A DNA stretch of 64,000 nucleotides, taken from positions 1 through 64,000 of the forward strand of contig WYBC01000034.1 of assembly GCA_011526085.1 (NCBI GenBank). Direction: 5' to 3'. Positions 34,260-43,049 of this stretch are shown one piece after another. The notes below the pieces were generated by a model, which ran no database searches, had not been told where the DNA came from, and was given only the letters and a program-made list of their open reading frames with translations. The stretch comes from Lysobacter sp. (GTDB taxonomy: Bacteria > Pseudomonadota > Gammaproteobacteria > Xanthomonadales > Xanthomonadaceae). The position numbers and the translations under genes are program-made. The stretch's first letter is position 1, and each line of letters opens with the position of its first letter.

Positions 34260-36326
34260 TCAGCGTTCGCCGAAGGTGATGTCGAGGCCCCTGCGCACGC
34301 CGATGCGCGGGGTCCAGCCGAGGATCTCGCGTGCGGCCGTGGTGTCGAAGTTCGTCAGCGGCCGCAGCGAACGCACGCGGTAGCGGGTCAGCGGCACGTC
34401 GCGCTTCAGCAGCCTGCCCAGCATTTCGACGCCGATCGCGAGGCACATGAACACCCACTGCGGTACCCACAGGGTTTTCAGCGAGGCGCCGAGCTTGCGC
34501 CTGCATCGCTGCAGGTAGGTGGTGCGGTCGACCGAATCGGTGTCGACCAGGTTGAACGTGCGGCCCAGCGCCTGCGGCGATTCCGCGGCCAGCAGCAGCG
34601 CATCGACCACGTCGTCGCGATAGACCAGCGGCAGCGCCTGTGCGCCGCTGCCGATCGCGATCCAGCGTCCGGCCAGCGCGATGGTGCCGTTGGGCGTGAC
34701 CTGTTCCGCGCCGGGGCCGAAGATCTGGCCCGGGCGCAGGATCACCGCCGGCAGGCGTTCCTGCGAGATCGCGTCGGCGACCATCTGTTCGGCGGTCAGC
34801 TTGGTCTGGGTGTAGGCGCCGCGCAGCTGCGGATGCGGTTCGAAGCGGTAGTCCTCGGTCAGCACTTCGCCGTTGCGGCGACCGGCATGGTCGAACACGC
34901 TCATCGAACTGACGTAGACCAGCCGCGGGTTGCCGTGCTTCCGGCAGGCATCGAGCACGTTGCGCGTGCCCCAGACCGTGCCGGCCTCGAAATCGCGCGG
35001 GCCACCGCGCATCGCGGCGCCGACGTGATGGACGATGCCGGCGCCGGTCACCGCGTGATCCACGATCCGCGGGTCGCCGAGATCGCCGACCACGGTCTGG
35101 ATGCCGTCGTCGTCGCGGAACGCCGCGACCGGCCGGCGCACCAGCACGCGCACGGTCTTGCCTTGCGCGCGCAGCGCGGCGACCAGCGCGCGGCCGAGAA
35201 AGCCCGCGGCGCCGGTGACCAGCGCATCGGCCGGCGGCAGGTCGACATGGCGCGCCTCCAACTGCTGCAGGCGCAGGCGGTCGGGTTCGACGCACAGCGG
35301 ATCGAGCAACCGCGCGATGCGCAGGCCGTCCTGGCCGGTGAACGGCGGCGTTTCGTCGTGGAAAACCGCGTTCGCGAACGCGGTCGCGCCGGTCTGGATG
35401 CCCGGCGACGGCTTCAGCCGGCCGGTGGCGAAGCGCAGCACGTTCATCGGGATGCGGAACACGTCCTTCGCCGCGCTGAAGAACGCGTTGAGCAGGATGC
35501 CGATGAACTTCGGTCCCGGCAGCGTGCGATGGATGCGGCAGACCTGGGTGAAGCGGTCGACCTCGATCGTGCCGCGGGTGCCGCGCACGAACAGCCGGTT
35601 CTCCATCGGCCGCGCGTTCCACGACAGCAGCAGCCGGCCGACGCCGCGCGCGGTCTGCGCCTGCGCCTGCCATTCGTCGAAGCCGAGATTCGGATCGCCG
35701 CCGCGCGACTGGAAGCGCACGTCGGCCTGCGCGATCGGGCCGAGGAAGGCTTCGATGGTGTAGAAGCCGTGCACGCCGAGATCGCGGAACGGATACGAGC
35801 CCTGCTTCACCTGGCCCGGCAGCGGGCCGCCGGCGTAGGGCGGGTATTCGGAGTTGCGGACGATGTCGACCGAAAGCACCTCGCCGATGTCGCCGTTGTT
35901 CGCGGCATCGAGCGCGCGCATCAGCACCGGATCGAACAGGTCGGAGTGATTGACGCCGAGCTTCAGGCCGGTGGCCTTCGCCTTCGCCAGCATCGCTTCG
36001 CAGTCCGCGGCGCTGTCGGCCATCGGTTTTTCGACCAGCACGTGGCAGCCCATGTCCATCGCCTGGATCGCGAGCGCGGCGTGCGAGGCCGGTGGCGTCA
36101 GCACGTAGACGACGTCCGGTGCGGCGTCGGCGAGGTCGGCGAGCGTCGCCGCGATCTTCGGTATCTTGAAGCGTTTCGCCAGCGCTTCCGCGGCGGCGGT
36201 ATTGCTGTCGCACAGCCCGACCAGTTCGACGAACGCCAGCCGCGACAGCGCGGCGAGGTGGTGGGTGGCGACGTATCCGGCGCCGACGACGGCGATGCGG
36301 AGCGTGCGGGGAGCGGGAGATGTCAT
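34260..36326 (-). CDS. Fusion of Gfo/Idh/MocA oxidoreductase and NAD-dependent epimerase/dehydratase
   Basis: 688 residues made of two Rossmann enzymes. The first, residues about 1-365, has the dinucleotide motif IAVVGAGYVATHHL and the Gfo/Idh signature HVLVEKPMADSAADCEA. The second, about 370-688, has ALVTGAAGFLGRALVAAL, VYVSSMSVF and the short-chain catalytic pair YTQTK. Together they could carry out sequential oxidation and epimerisation or reduction of a nucleotide sugar. The reading frame is continuous through the junction, so this is a true fusion in this sequence. Its ATG overlaps the upstream stop (ATGA) for coupling. Confidence 0.87.
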   Translation of the reverse strand: MTSPAPRTLRIAVVGAGYVATHHLAALSRLAFVELVGLCDSNTAAAEALAKRFKIPKIAATLADLADAAPDVVYVLTPPASHAALAIQAMDMGCHVLVEKPMADSAADCEAMLAKAKATGLKLGVNHSDLFDPVLMRALDAANNGDIGEVLSVDIVRNSEYPPYAGGPLPGQVKQGSYPFRDLGVHGFYTIEAFLGPIAQADVRFQSRGGDPNLGFDEWQAQAQTARGVGRLLLSWNARPMENRLFVRGTRGTIEVDRFTQVCRIHRTLPGPKFIGILLNAFFSAAKDVFRIPMNVLRFATGRLKPSPGIQTGATAFANAVFHDETPPFTGQDGLRIARLLDPLCVEPDRLRLQQLEARHVDLPPADALVTGAAGFLGRALVAALRAQGKTVRVLVRRPVAAFRDDDGIQTVVGDLGDPRIVDHAVTGAGIVHHVGAAMRGGPRDFEAGTVWGTRNVLDACRKHGNPRLVYVSSMSVFDHAGRRNGEVLTEDYRFEPHPQLRGAYTQTKLTAEQMVADAISQERLPAVILRPGQIFGPGAEQVTPNGTIALAGRWIAIGSGAQALPLVYRDDVVDALLLAAESPQALGRTFNLVDTDSVDRTTYLQRCRRKLGASLKTLWVPQWVFMCLAIGVEMLGRLLKRDVPLTRYRVRSLRPLTNFDTTAAREILGWTPRIGVRRGLDITFGER

Positions 36327-37528
36327 GAACGGACTGCAGGAGAGGAATTCGGAGGGAGCCGTGCGGCGACTTCGGCCAGCACCGCGTCGACGCGCGCGTC
36401 CCAGGTCTGATCGGCGACCGCGGCGATCCGCGCTTCGGCGGCGCCTGGCGCGTGGTCGATCACGGCGGCGTCGAGCGCCGCGAGAAAGCCTTCGCGATCG
36501 TCCACCAGCCGGACCCACTGCGCGAACTTCTCGATCTCGGGATTGCGCACGCTGACCACGGCCTTGCCGGCAGCGAGGTACTCCCTGAGTTTGAGCGGAT
36601 TGGCGTTGGCGACCTGGCGGTTCAGGCGGTAGGGAATGATCGCGGCGTCGAACGCCTTCGACCACGACGGCAGCGAGGCGTAGGGCTGCGAGCCGGCGAG
36701 ATGCACGTTCGGCAATGCGCGCAGGCCGTCGATCGGCACGTGCGCGTGACCGACGAGCAGGAAACTCCACTGCGGCCGCTGCCGCGCCAGCCATTCGATC
36801 AGCGGCACGTCGATCCATGCGTGGATCGAGCCGATGTAACCGACGATCGGGCGCGGCAGGTCGCGCGCCAGCGCCGGCACTTCGGTCGCCGGATCCTGCG
36901 CCTGCGCGAACAGATCGACATCGACGCCGTGCGGCGAAAAGACGGTGTTGTCCGGATTCAGCGCGCGCTTCGCGTCGAGCAGCGCGGGCGGCGCCACGCA
37001 CAGCAGGTCGGCGCGGCGGCTGAGGGCGTCGTCGCGCTGCGCGATCAGCGCGGCGTCCACGCCCGGATGCGCGGCGTAGTCGTCGATGCAGTAGTAGACG
37101 ACGAGATCTTCGCCGAGACGACCGGCATGCACGCCCGGATGCGGCACCACGAACCACGAGATGCGTTTGCGGATGCCGGCCAGCCGCAGTGCGCGGCGCA
37201 CCGCCCAGCGGCCGAACAGGCGATTGAAGGCGTCCACGCCGGGCAGGCGCCGGAACGGCAACTGCGGCACCGTGCAGTGCCAGAGGCCATCGGCGACCCG
37301 GGTCGGCCGTTTGAACGCGGCCAGCAGCTTGCGGACCGCGCGCCTGAGGTCGCGGCCGGAGGCGTTCGGTGCGCGCATGCCCGGCGAATCGACGTACAGC
37401 ACGGGCGTGCGCCGCGCCAGGCGCACCGCGACGTGATGGCTGCTGGTGCGGTTTTCGGCGTACCAGTCGTTGCCGAAATAGACGATGCCGTAGCCCTGCA
37501 GTGCCGACGATGACGACGGCTCAGTCAT
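36323..37528 (-). CDS. Family 1/4-type glycosyltransferase
   Basis: 401 residues. The N-terminus IVYFGNDWYAENRTSSHHVA followed by PVLYVDSPG is typical of TuaH/GumK-like GT-B enzymes. The donor half contains RPIVGYIGSIHAWIDVPLIE, FLLVGHAHVPID and LREYLAAGKAVVSVRNPEIE. It starts inside the last codons of the methyltransferase gene (8-base overlap) and its stop overlaps the next start, so three genes are translationally linked. It adds one sugar during repeat assembly. Confidence 0.87.
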   Translation of the reverse strand: MTEPSSSSALQGYGIVYFGNDWYAENRTSSHHVAVRLARRTPVLYVDSPGMRAPNASGRDLRRAVRKLLAAFKRPTRVADGLWHCTVPQLPFRRLPGVDAFNRLFGRWAVRRALRLAGIRKRISWFVVPHPGVHAGRLGEDLVVYYCIDDYAAHPGVDAALIAQRDDALSRRADLLCVAPPALLDAKRALNPDNTVFSPHGVDVDLFAQAQDPATEVPALARDLPRPIVGYIGSIHAWIDVPLIEWLARQRPQWSFLLVGHAHVPIDGLRALPNVHLAGSQPYASLPSWSKAFDAAIIPYRLNRQVANANPLKLREYLAAGKAVVSVRNPEIEKFAQWVRLVDDREGFLAALDAAVIDHAPGAAEARIAAVADQTWDARVDAVLAEVAARLPPNSSPAVRS

Positions 37529-38132
37529 CGCGCCACCATCCGATCAGCCAGGCGGTGCCGCCGTGGTAAATCCAGTCCTTCTGCAGGCCCGGAATGCCGT
37601 CGAGATGCGGGCCGATGCGGCCGCAGGCCGGCGCGAAGAAGGTGACCAGACCGTTGCGGCCGAGATGGCGCATGCGTGCGATGGTCTTGTCCGGTTCGCT
37701 GAGGTAGTAGAGCACTTCGCAGGCGGTGACCAGGTCGAAGCGATGGCGTGCATCGCCCCAGGGCTGGCCGAAGATGTCGGTGGCCTCGAACTGCGCCTGC
37801 GGCAGGCGCCTGCGTGCGCGTTCGACCGCCTGCGCGCTGACGTCGACGCCGTACTGCGCATCGCTGATCCGGGCGAGATATTCGGTCTGATGGCCTTCGC
37901 CGCAGCCCAGCTCCAGCACCGACCCGACCCGGCCGAAGGCGCGTTCGATCACCGCGTTGGTGGCCTCGAAGCGCGCGCGTTCCAGTTCGGACGCCATGTT
38001 CCAGGGATCCTCGACCGTGTAGGCCAGATCCAGACGTTCGAAGTTGTCGCTGCCGCCGACGCCGCGCAGGGCGTATTTCATCCACAGGCGTCGGCGCGCC
38101 TTGCGCAGCAGTGTGGTCGCTCGCGTGAACAT
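37521..38132 (-). CDS. SAM-dependent methyltransferase (NodS-like)
   Basis: 203 residues. Motif I is SVLELGCGEGHQTEYLA, motif II YGVDVSAQAVERARRRL, and RFDLVTACEVLYYLSEP follows. The resemblance to NodS/SAM-methyltransferases of lipid-linked sugar pathways is fair. The start follows ggagagggc with ideal spacing, separating it from longer open frames that run upstream. First of a coupled leftward trio with the glycosyltransferase and the fusion oxidoreductase. Confidence 0.85.
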   Translation of the reverse strand: MFTRATTLLRKARRRLWMKYALRGVGGSDNFERLDLAYTVEDPWNMASELERARFEATNAVIERAFGRVGSVLELGCGEGHQTEYLARISDAQYGVDVSAQAVERARRRLPQAQFEATDIFGQPWGDARHRFDLVTACEVLYYLSEPDKTIARMRHLGRNGLVTFFAPACGRIGPHLDGIPGLQKDWIYHGGTAWLIGWWRDD

Positions 38133-38143
38133 GCCCTCTCCGG

Positions 38144-38923
38144 TCAGTCGCAGCGGGTGTTGGCGGGCGGAGCTTCCAACTGCGCCGTGGCGGTCCGCAG
38201 CGGGCGCAGCGGCGAGCTGTACCAGCCCGCGACCCGGTCGCAGCGGAAGTCGACCCAGGACGGGCCGTAGTGCCAGCGCAGCGCATGCATGTCGAGCGGT
38301 TCCCCCAGAATGTGTCGCACCGTGTCTTTGTCCTGCCCGGCCGCGACGGTCTTCGCCATGGTGCTGTCCGCGGCGCTCGCAACGACGGTTGCCACGACGT
38401 CGGTCGCGGGCGCACCGGTCGACGGGCCCGCGGCGACGACCGCCGCCGCATCGCCCGGCTGATCCGTCGGCGTGGCGGGGCGATCGACGAGCCGCCAGCC
38501 CAGCAGCAGTACGGCGATCAGGATCACCGCGATCAGCGGCACCGCGACGGAAAAACGCGCAAAGGCGCCGAAACCGGCCGCGCTCTCCGGGCCGTGATGG
38601 TCGTCGGCGTCGGCCCGTCGCCAACTGCGATCCGGGGCCGCCGCCGACGTGGCGGTGGTCGATCCCGGCGCCAGCGTTCCTGCGGCCGGCGCACCGGGCA
38701 GGCGGCCGAAACGCGCGTGGAAGGCCAGCGCGGCGTCGTAGCGTCGGTTCAATTCCTGCAGGCGTCCGGTATCCTCTGCGCTCCCGCCCTGATCCGGATG
38801 CAGTTTCGACACGCGGCGTCGCCACGCGGCCCGCAGATCGGCGAGCGAGCAGGTCGCGTCGACCCCCAGCTCGCGATACATCGCCGTGAAGTCGGGTGCC
38901 GCGGAATCGTTCTGTACGGCCAT
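38144..38923 (-). CDS. Membrane J-domain protein with SmpA/OmlA-like tail
   Basis: 259 residues. Residues 15-68 are a J-domain with the essential HPD at 42-44 (KLHPDQGGS). A variable linker leads to one membrane helix (SVAVPLIAVILIAVLLLGW, about 125-143). The C-terminal part (about 205-259) has HILGEPLDMHALRWHYGPSW, resembling the SmpA/OmlA (BamE-like) repeat, and should face the periplasm. It would recruit cytoplasmic DnaK to the membrane. A J-domain protein inside a glycan locus is unusual; a role in complex assembly is inference. It ends 11 bases before the methyltransferase start. Confidence 0.78.
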   Translation of the reverse strand: MAVQNDSAAPDFTAMYRELGVDATCSLADLRAAWRRRVSKLHPDQGGSAEDTGRLQELNRRYDAALAFHARFGRLPGAPAAGTLAPGSTTATSAAAPDRSWRRADADDHHGPESAAGFGAFARFSVAVPLIAVILIAVLLLGWRLVDRPATPTDQPGDAAAVVAAGPSTGAPATDVVATVVASAADSTMAKTVAAGQDKDTVRHILGEPLDMHALRWHYGPSWVDFRCDRVAGWYSSPLRPLRTATAQLEAPPANTRCD

Positions 38924-39053
38924 GCGCGCCAGCGCCCCCTGCGCCCTTCGCGAGGCGCGCAGTGGACCGCGTTCGCCGTGCGAATGCAAGTCGGCGCGGC
39001 ATCGTCCGGATGGGGCCGGAAAATGCGTTGTGCGAGTGGACATGGGGGATTCG

Positions 39054-40145
39054 ATGAGCGGTGCGCAGATCCAGGCGGAGAACGGTGGCGAGCCGTCGGG
39101 CGGTCGTCGGCCGCGCTTGGCGCGCGCGCTGCGCCGTGCCGGCGCGCTGCCGCTGATCGCCCGTCTGCGCGCCGCGCTGCGCCGCGATGTCCGCATCCTC
39201 GCCTATCACCGGGTGCTGGAATCCGCGGAGCCCGAAGGCTTCCGTTTCGACCCCGAGCTGATCAGCGCGTCCGCCGAGGCGTTCCGGGCGCAACTGGCGA
39301 TCGTCCGCCGCGACTGCGCCGTGCTGCGTTTCGACGAACTGCTGGCGTATCTGGACCGCGGCCGCGCGTTGCCGAAGCGCACGGTGCTGATCACCTTCGA
39401 CGACGGCTACGACGACAATTACCGCGTCGCCTATCCGCTGCTGCGCGAAGCCGGCCTTTCGGCGATGTTCTTCGTGTCCACGGCGCACATCGATTCCGGT
39501 CATCCCTACGCCTACGACTGGCTGGTGCACATGGTGTGCACCACCGGCGCCGACCGCCTCGCCGCGCCCGAACTCGACATCGACTGGCGGCTGCCCGCGG
39601 ACCTGGCGGGGCGCCGCGCGATCGCCGGGCGCATGCTCGACCGGATCAAGGTGCTGTCCGCGGCCGCGCAGCAGGCGCTCATCGATCGTCTGCAGCAGGA
39701 TTGGGCGATGCCCGCCGATGCGGGCCATCCCGATTGCCGGCCGATGACCTGGGCGCAATTGCGCGAAATGCGCGAAGGCGGCATGGAGATCGGTTCGCAC
39801 GGCGTCGGCCACCGCATGCTGGCGAAGCTGCCCGAGGTGGACATGCGCGCCGAGCTGGAAGAGTCGAAATGGGCCATCGAGCGCGAAGTCGGCGCCGAGG
39901 CGATCGCGATCTCGTACCCGGTGGGCGGCAGCGATGCCTACGATGCGGCGGTGATGAGCGCCGCGCGCGACAGCGGCTATCGCCTGGGCTGCAGTTATCG
40001 CGCCGGTGCCGAGCGGTTGCGTCCGGAGTCGCGCCACGAACTGCGGCGGATTCCGGTGGAGCGGCAGATGGACGCCGACTGGTTCGAGGCCGCGCTCGCG
40101 TGGCCCGAGCTGTTTTGCTACCGCTCGCGCACGCGGATGGGCTGA
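39054..40145 (+). CDS. NodB-type polysaccharide deacetylase
   Basis: 363 residues, starting behind catgggggattcg. The NodB motifs are VLITFDDGYDDNYRVAYPLL (catalytic Asp pair), EIGSHGVGHRMLAKL (metal His pair) and ISYPVGGSDAYDAAV. No signal peptide is evident; the N-terminus is basic. It probably removes acetyl groups from lipid-linked sugars. First of a rightward operon with an O-antigen ligase-like gene 8 bases on, a flippase and others. Divergent from the J-domain gene. Confidence 0.87.
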   Translation: MSGAQIQAENGGEPSGGRRPRLARALRRAGALPLIARLRAALRRDVRILAYHRVLESAEPEGFRFDPELISASAEAFRAQLAIVRRDCAVLRFDELLAYLDRGRALPKRTVLITFDDGYDDNYRVAYPLLREAGLSAMFFVSTAHIDSGHPYAYDWLVHMVCTTGADRLAAPELDIDWRLPADLAGRRAIAGRMLDRIKVLSAAAQQALIDRLQQDWAMPADAGHPDCRPMTWAQLREMREGGMEIGSHGVGHRMLAKLPEVDMRAELEESKWAIEREVGAEAIAISYPVGGSDAYDAAVMSAARDSGYRLGCSYRAGAERLRPESRHELRRIPVERQMDADWFEAALAWPELFCYRSRTRMG

Positions 40146-40152
40146 GCGCACC

Positions 40153-41481
40153 ATGTTCGTCGCGATGATCCTCTACCTGCTGTTGGTGCTGATCCGGCCG
40201 CAGGATTATCCCGCACTGGTCGAGAGCTTCAGCCTGCCGCTGCAGCCGCTGATGCTGATCGTGGCCGCCGGCTTCTGGATGCTGTCGCCGCGCAAGCGCT
40301 TCGATGCCCCGCAATATCCGGTGCTGCTCGCGTTCTTCCTCGTGCTGATGGTCTCGCACGTGTTCAACGGCTGGATCGGCGGCGCGCTCGAGCAGTTCGA
40401 GAAATTCGCGCCGGTGCTGCTGGCGTTCGTGGTGTTCGCGAACGGGCTGGACCGGCGTTCGCGCATCCTCACGGTGATGGCCGTGTTCGCGCTGTCGGCG
40501 ACGGTGCTGGCGATCCACGGCATCGACCAGCAGCGCAGCGGCATCGGCTGGACCGGCGTCGAGCTGTCCCAGGGCACGCGCATCCAGTACGTCGGCATCT
40601 TCAACGACCCCAACGACCTCGGGATGCTGTTCGTCGCCTGTGTGCCGATGGCGGCGTACCTCGGCAGCCGCGGCGGTTGGATGGGGCTGCGCCGGCTGTT
40701 CTGGATGGCGGTCGCGGGCATCCTGGTCTACGGCGTGTATCTCACCGACTCCCGCGGTTCGCTGCTGGCGCTGCTGGTGGTGATGGGCGTGTACATCTGG
40801 CAGCGCAGGGGCGTGTTCGTCGCCGGTCTGCTCGGCTGCATGGCGGTCGGGGTGCTGCTGGCGCTGCCGTCGCGCTTCAACGAGATCGACGTCGAGGAGG
40901 CTTCGGCCCAGGGACGCGTGGATTCCTGGTACGAAGGGCTGCAGATGTTCCAGAGTCATCCGCTCTTCGGTGTCGGCCCGGACATGTATTCCGACTATCA
41001 CCACCTCACCGCGCACAACTCCTACGTGCTGGTCCTGGCCGAGACCGGCATCATCGGTTTCACGCTGTGGCTCGCGTTCGTGATCTACTGCTTCCGGATG
41101 ATGTGGGCCGGTTCGCGTCCGCTCGGCGAATTGGCCTGGGAAAGCACCAGCGCGCCAGAGGCCGACGGCGACGCCGAGACCGCGCTGGCCGAACTCGACG
41201 CGCTGGAAGCGGGCATCGCCGAAGGCCGGGCGATCGCGATGACCCTGTTGCTGTCGCTGGTCGGGTTCTTCACGTCGGCGTTCTTCCTCAGTCGCAGCTA
41301 CGTCGTCGTGCTCTATCTGCTCGCCGCGCTGGTCGTGGCGCACTACGCCGACATGCGCCGGGAGGATCCGGGGCTGCCGCGGTTCGCGCTGACCAGCGAC
41401 CTGCTGCTGTGGCCGATCGTCGGCGTCGGCGCCGCGATCGGTCTCTACGTGATGGTGAAGGTCCTTCTGGTGATGCAATGA
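40153..41481 (+). CDS. O-antigen ligase/polymerase-like protein (exosortase-A-associated type)
   Basis: 442 residues with 11-12 hydrophobic helices. The N-terminus MFVAMILYLLLVLIRPQDY and the periplasmic loop with RVDSWYEGLQMFQSHPLFGV, followed by HNSYVLVLAETGIIGF, are Wzy/WaaL-family signatures; the His and Arg of that loop are the usual functional residues. It most resembles the putative O-glycosylation ligases associated with exosortase A systems. It would polymerise repeat units or attach them to an acceptor. The start is 8 bases after the deacetylase stop. The next gene overlaps its stop (ATGA). Confidence 0.88.
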   Translation: MFVAMILYLLLVLIRPQDYPALVESFSLPLQPLMLIVAAGFWMLSPRKRFDAPQYPVLLAFFLVLMVSHVFNGWIGGALEQFEKFAPVLLAFVVFANGLDRRSRILTVMAVFALSATVLAIHGIDQQRSGIGWTGVELSQGTRIQYVGIFNDPNDLGMLFVACVPMAAYLGSRGGWMGLRRLFWMAVAGILVYGVYLTDSRGSLLALLVVMGVYIWQRRGVFVAGLLGCMAVGVLLALPSRFNEIDVEEASAQGRVDSWYEGLQMFQSHPLFGVGPDMYSDYHHLTAHNSYVLVLAETGIIGFTLWLAFVIYCFRMMWAGSRPLGELAWESTSAPEADGDAETALAELDALEAGIAEGRAIAMTLLLSLVGFFTSAFFLSRSYVVVLYLLAALVVAHYADMRREDPGLPRFALTSDLLLWPIVGVGAAIGLYVMVKVLLVMQ

Positions 41482-43049
41482 CGCTCCGCGCGCGCACGCT
41501 CCGCAATACGCTGTTCTCCTCGGTGGCGATGTACACCGAGTTCGTGCTCGGCATGCTCACGTCGATCCTGATCGCGCGCCATCTCGGCCCGGAGGGCTTC
41601 GGCGCGTACAGCGCGGTGATCCTGCTGGTGGGCATGGGCGTGGCCGCGACCAACTCCGGCACCGCCAGCGCCGCGATCAAGTTCGTGGCCGAACTGCGCG
41701 GCGGTGGTCGCGACGAACTGGTGCGCCCGCTGGTGGCCTTCCTGCGTCGCGCGCAGCGCCTCTTCCTGCTGGCGGTGCTCGCGCTCGGCGCGCTCGCGCT
41801 GTGGCTGGCCGGTCATCGGGTCGCGCCCAGCTTCCATCACGGCATGCTGTTCGCGTTCCTGGTGGTCGCGATCGCCCTGCGCGCCGGCTACATGTTCAAC
41901 ATCGGCGTCGCCAAGGGACTGGAGAATTTCCGGATCAACGCGATGGTCGCGCTGTATTCGACGCCGCTGAACCTGGCGCTGGTGGCGATGGTGATGTGGC
42001 TGGATCTGCCGGTGGAATGGCTGCTCGGCGTGTTCCTGCTCTCCAGCGTGATGTTCTACACGATGTCGCTGGCGCAGCTGCGGCCGCTGCTGCCGCCGGG
42101 CGACGACGTGCCGGCGCTGCCGGCGGATCTGGTGCCGCGGGTGCGCCGACAGATGCTCTACAGCACGTTGATCGTGACCGTCGGCTTCATCGTCGCCAGC
42201 GAAGTCGAAGTGCTGTTCCTCAACGGCTACGCCGATCCGCACGCGGCCGGTCAGTTCAAGGTCGGTTACCAGCTCGCCAGCGGCGCCGCGACCCTGGTGC
42301 CCGGCGTGTTCGGCGCGCTGCTGCTGCCGATGATGGCGAACGCGCTCAGCCAGGGCCGCGAGGTCGCCGGGCATCGTTTCGCCGCCTCCACCGCCTATCT
42401 GATGCTGCTCGCCGCGCCGTTGGTGGCTTTCGGCATGGTGCTGTCCGATCCGCTGATCGATCTGCTGTACGGCGCGCAGTACGAGGAGGCCTCGACCGTG
42501 TTCGCGGTCTGCCTCGCCGGCGCCGCGCTCATCACCTCCGCGCAGGGCGCGTCGAGCCTGCTGATCAGCGCCGACCGCCAGCGCGCGGTGCTCGCATTGA
42601 TCATCGTCTGCGGCCTGCTGAAGCTCGGGCTGGATGCCTGGCTGATCCACATCGACGGCCTGCGCGGCGCCCTGATCGCCTATGCGGTGGTGGCCGCGGT
42701 GAACGTGATCGCGTACACCACGCTGGCGATCCGCGAATGCGGCACCGCGCCGGACTGGGGCCGGCTCGCGCGCACCGTGCTCGCGAGCGCGCTCGCGGCA
42801 TCGCCGCTGCTGCTGGTGCATCACCACCTGCCGGCGCTCGCCGAGCTGCTGGTCGGCGCGGCGCTGGCGACGCTGTATCTGCCGATCACCCTGGCGCTGG
42901 GCTGCTGGACCCGCAACGACATCGCGCACATGCAGCAGTTGCACCAGCGCCTGCTGCGCGGGCATCCGCGGCTGGGCGCGCGCCTGCTCGACTGGGCCCA
43001 CGCGCGCGCGCCGGTGGCCGCGCCCGCGACCGCGGGGAGCGCGACATGA
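41478..43049 (+). CDS. Wzx-type oligosaccharide flippase
   Basis: 523 residues with about 13-14 membrane helices of the MATE/MOP fold. N-terminal signature NTLFSSVAMYTEFVLGMLTS and ARHLGPEGFGAYSAVILLVG; later LINDLLYG-like segment SDPLIDLLYGAQYEEAS. It should flip undecaprenyl-diphosphate-linked repeat units to the periplasmic face. It starts by ATGA overlap with the ligase gene and ends by overlap with the adenylating enzyme, so export and assembly are co-translated. Confidence 0.9.
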   Translation: MTLRARTLRNTLFSSVAMYTEFVLGMLTSILIARHLGPEGFGAYSAVILLVGMGVAATNSGTASAAIKFVAELRGGGRDELVRPLVAFLRRAQRLFLLAVLALGALALWLAGHRVAPSFHHGMLFAFLVVAIALRAGYMFNIGVAKGLENFRINAMVALYSTPLNLALVAMVMWLDLPVEWLLGVFLLSSVMFYTMSLAQLRPLLPPGDDVPALPADLVPRVRRQMLYSTLIVTVGFIVASEVEVLFLNGYADPHAAGQFKVGYQLASGAATLVPGVFGALLLPMMANALSQGREVAGHRFAASTAYLMLLAAPLVAFGMVLSDPLIDLLYGAQYEEASTVFAVCLAGAALITSAQGASSLLISADRQRAVLALIIVCGLLKLGLDAWLIHIDGLRGALIAYAVVAAVNVIAYTTLAIRECGTAPDWGRLARTVLASALAASPLLLVHHHLPALAELLVGAALATLYLPITLALGCWTRNDIAHMQQLHQRLLRGHPRLGARLLDWAHARAPVAAPATAGSAT

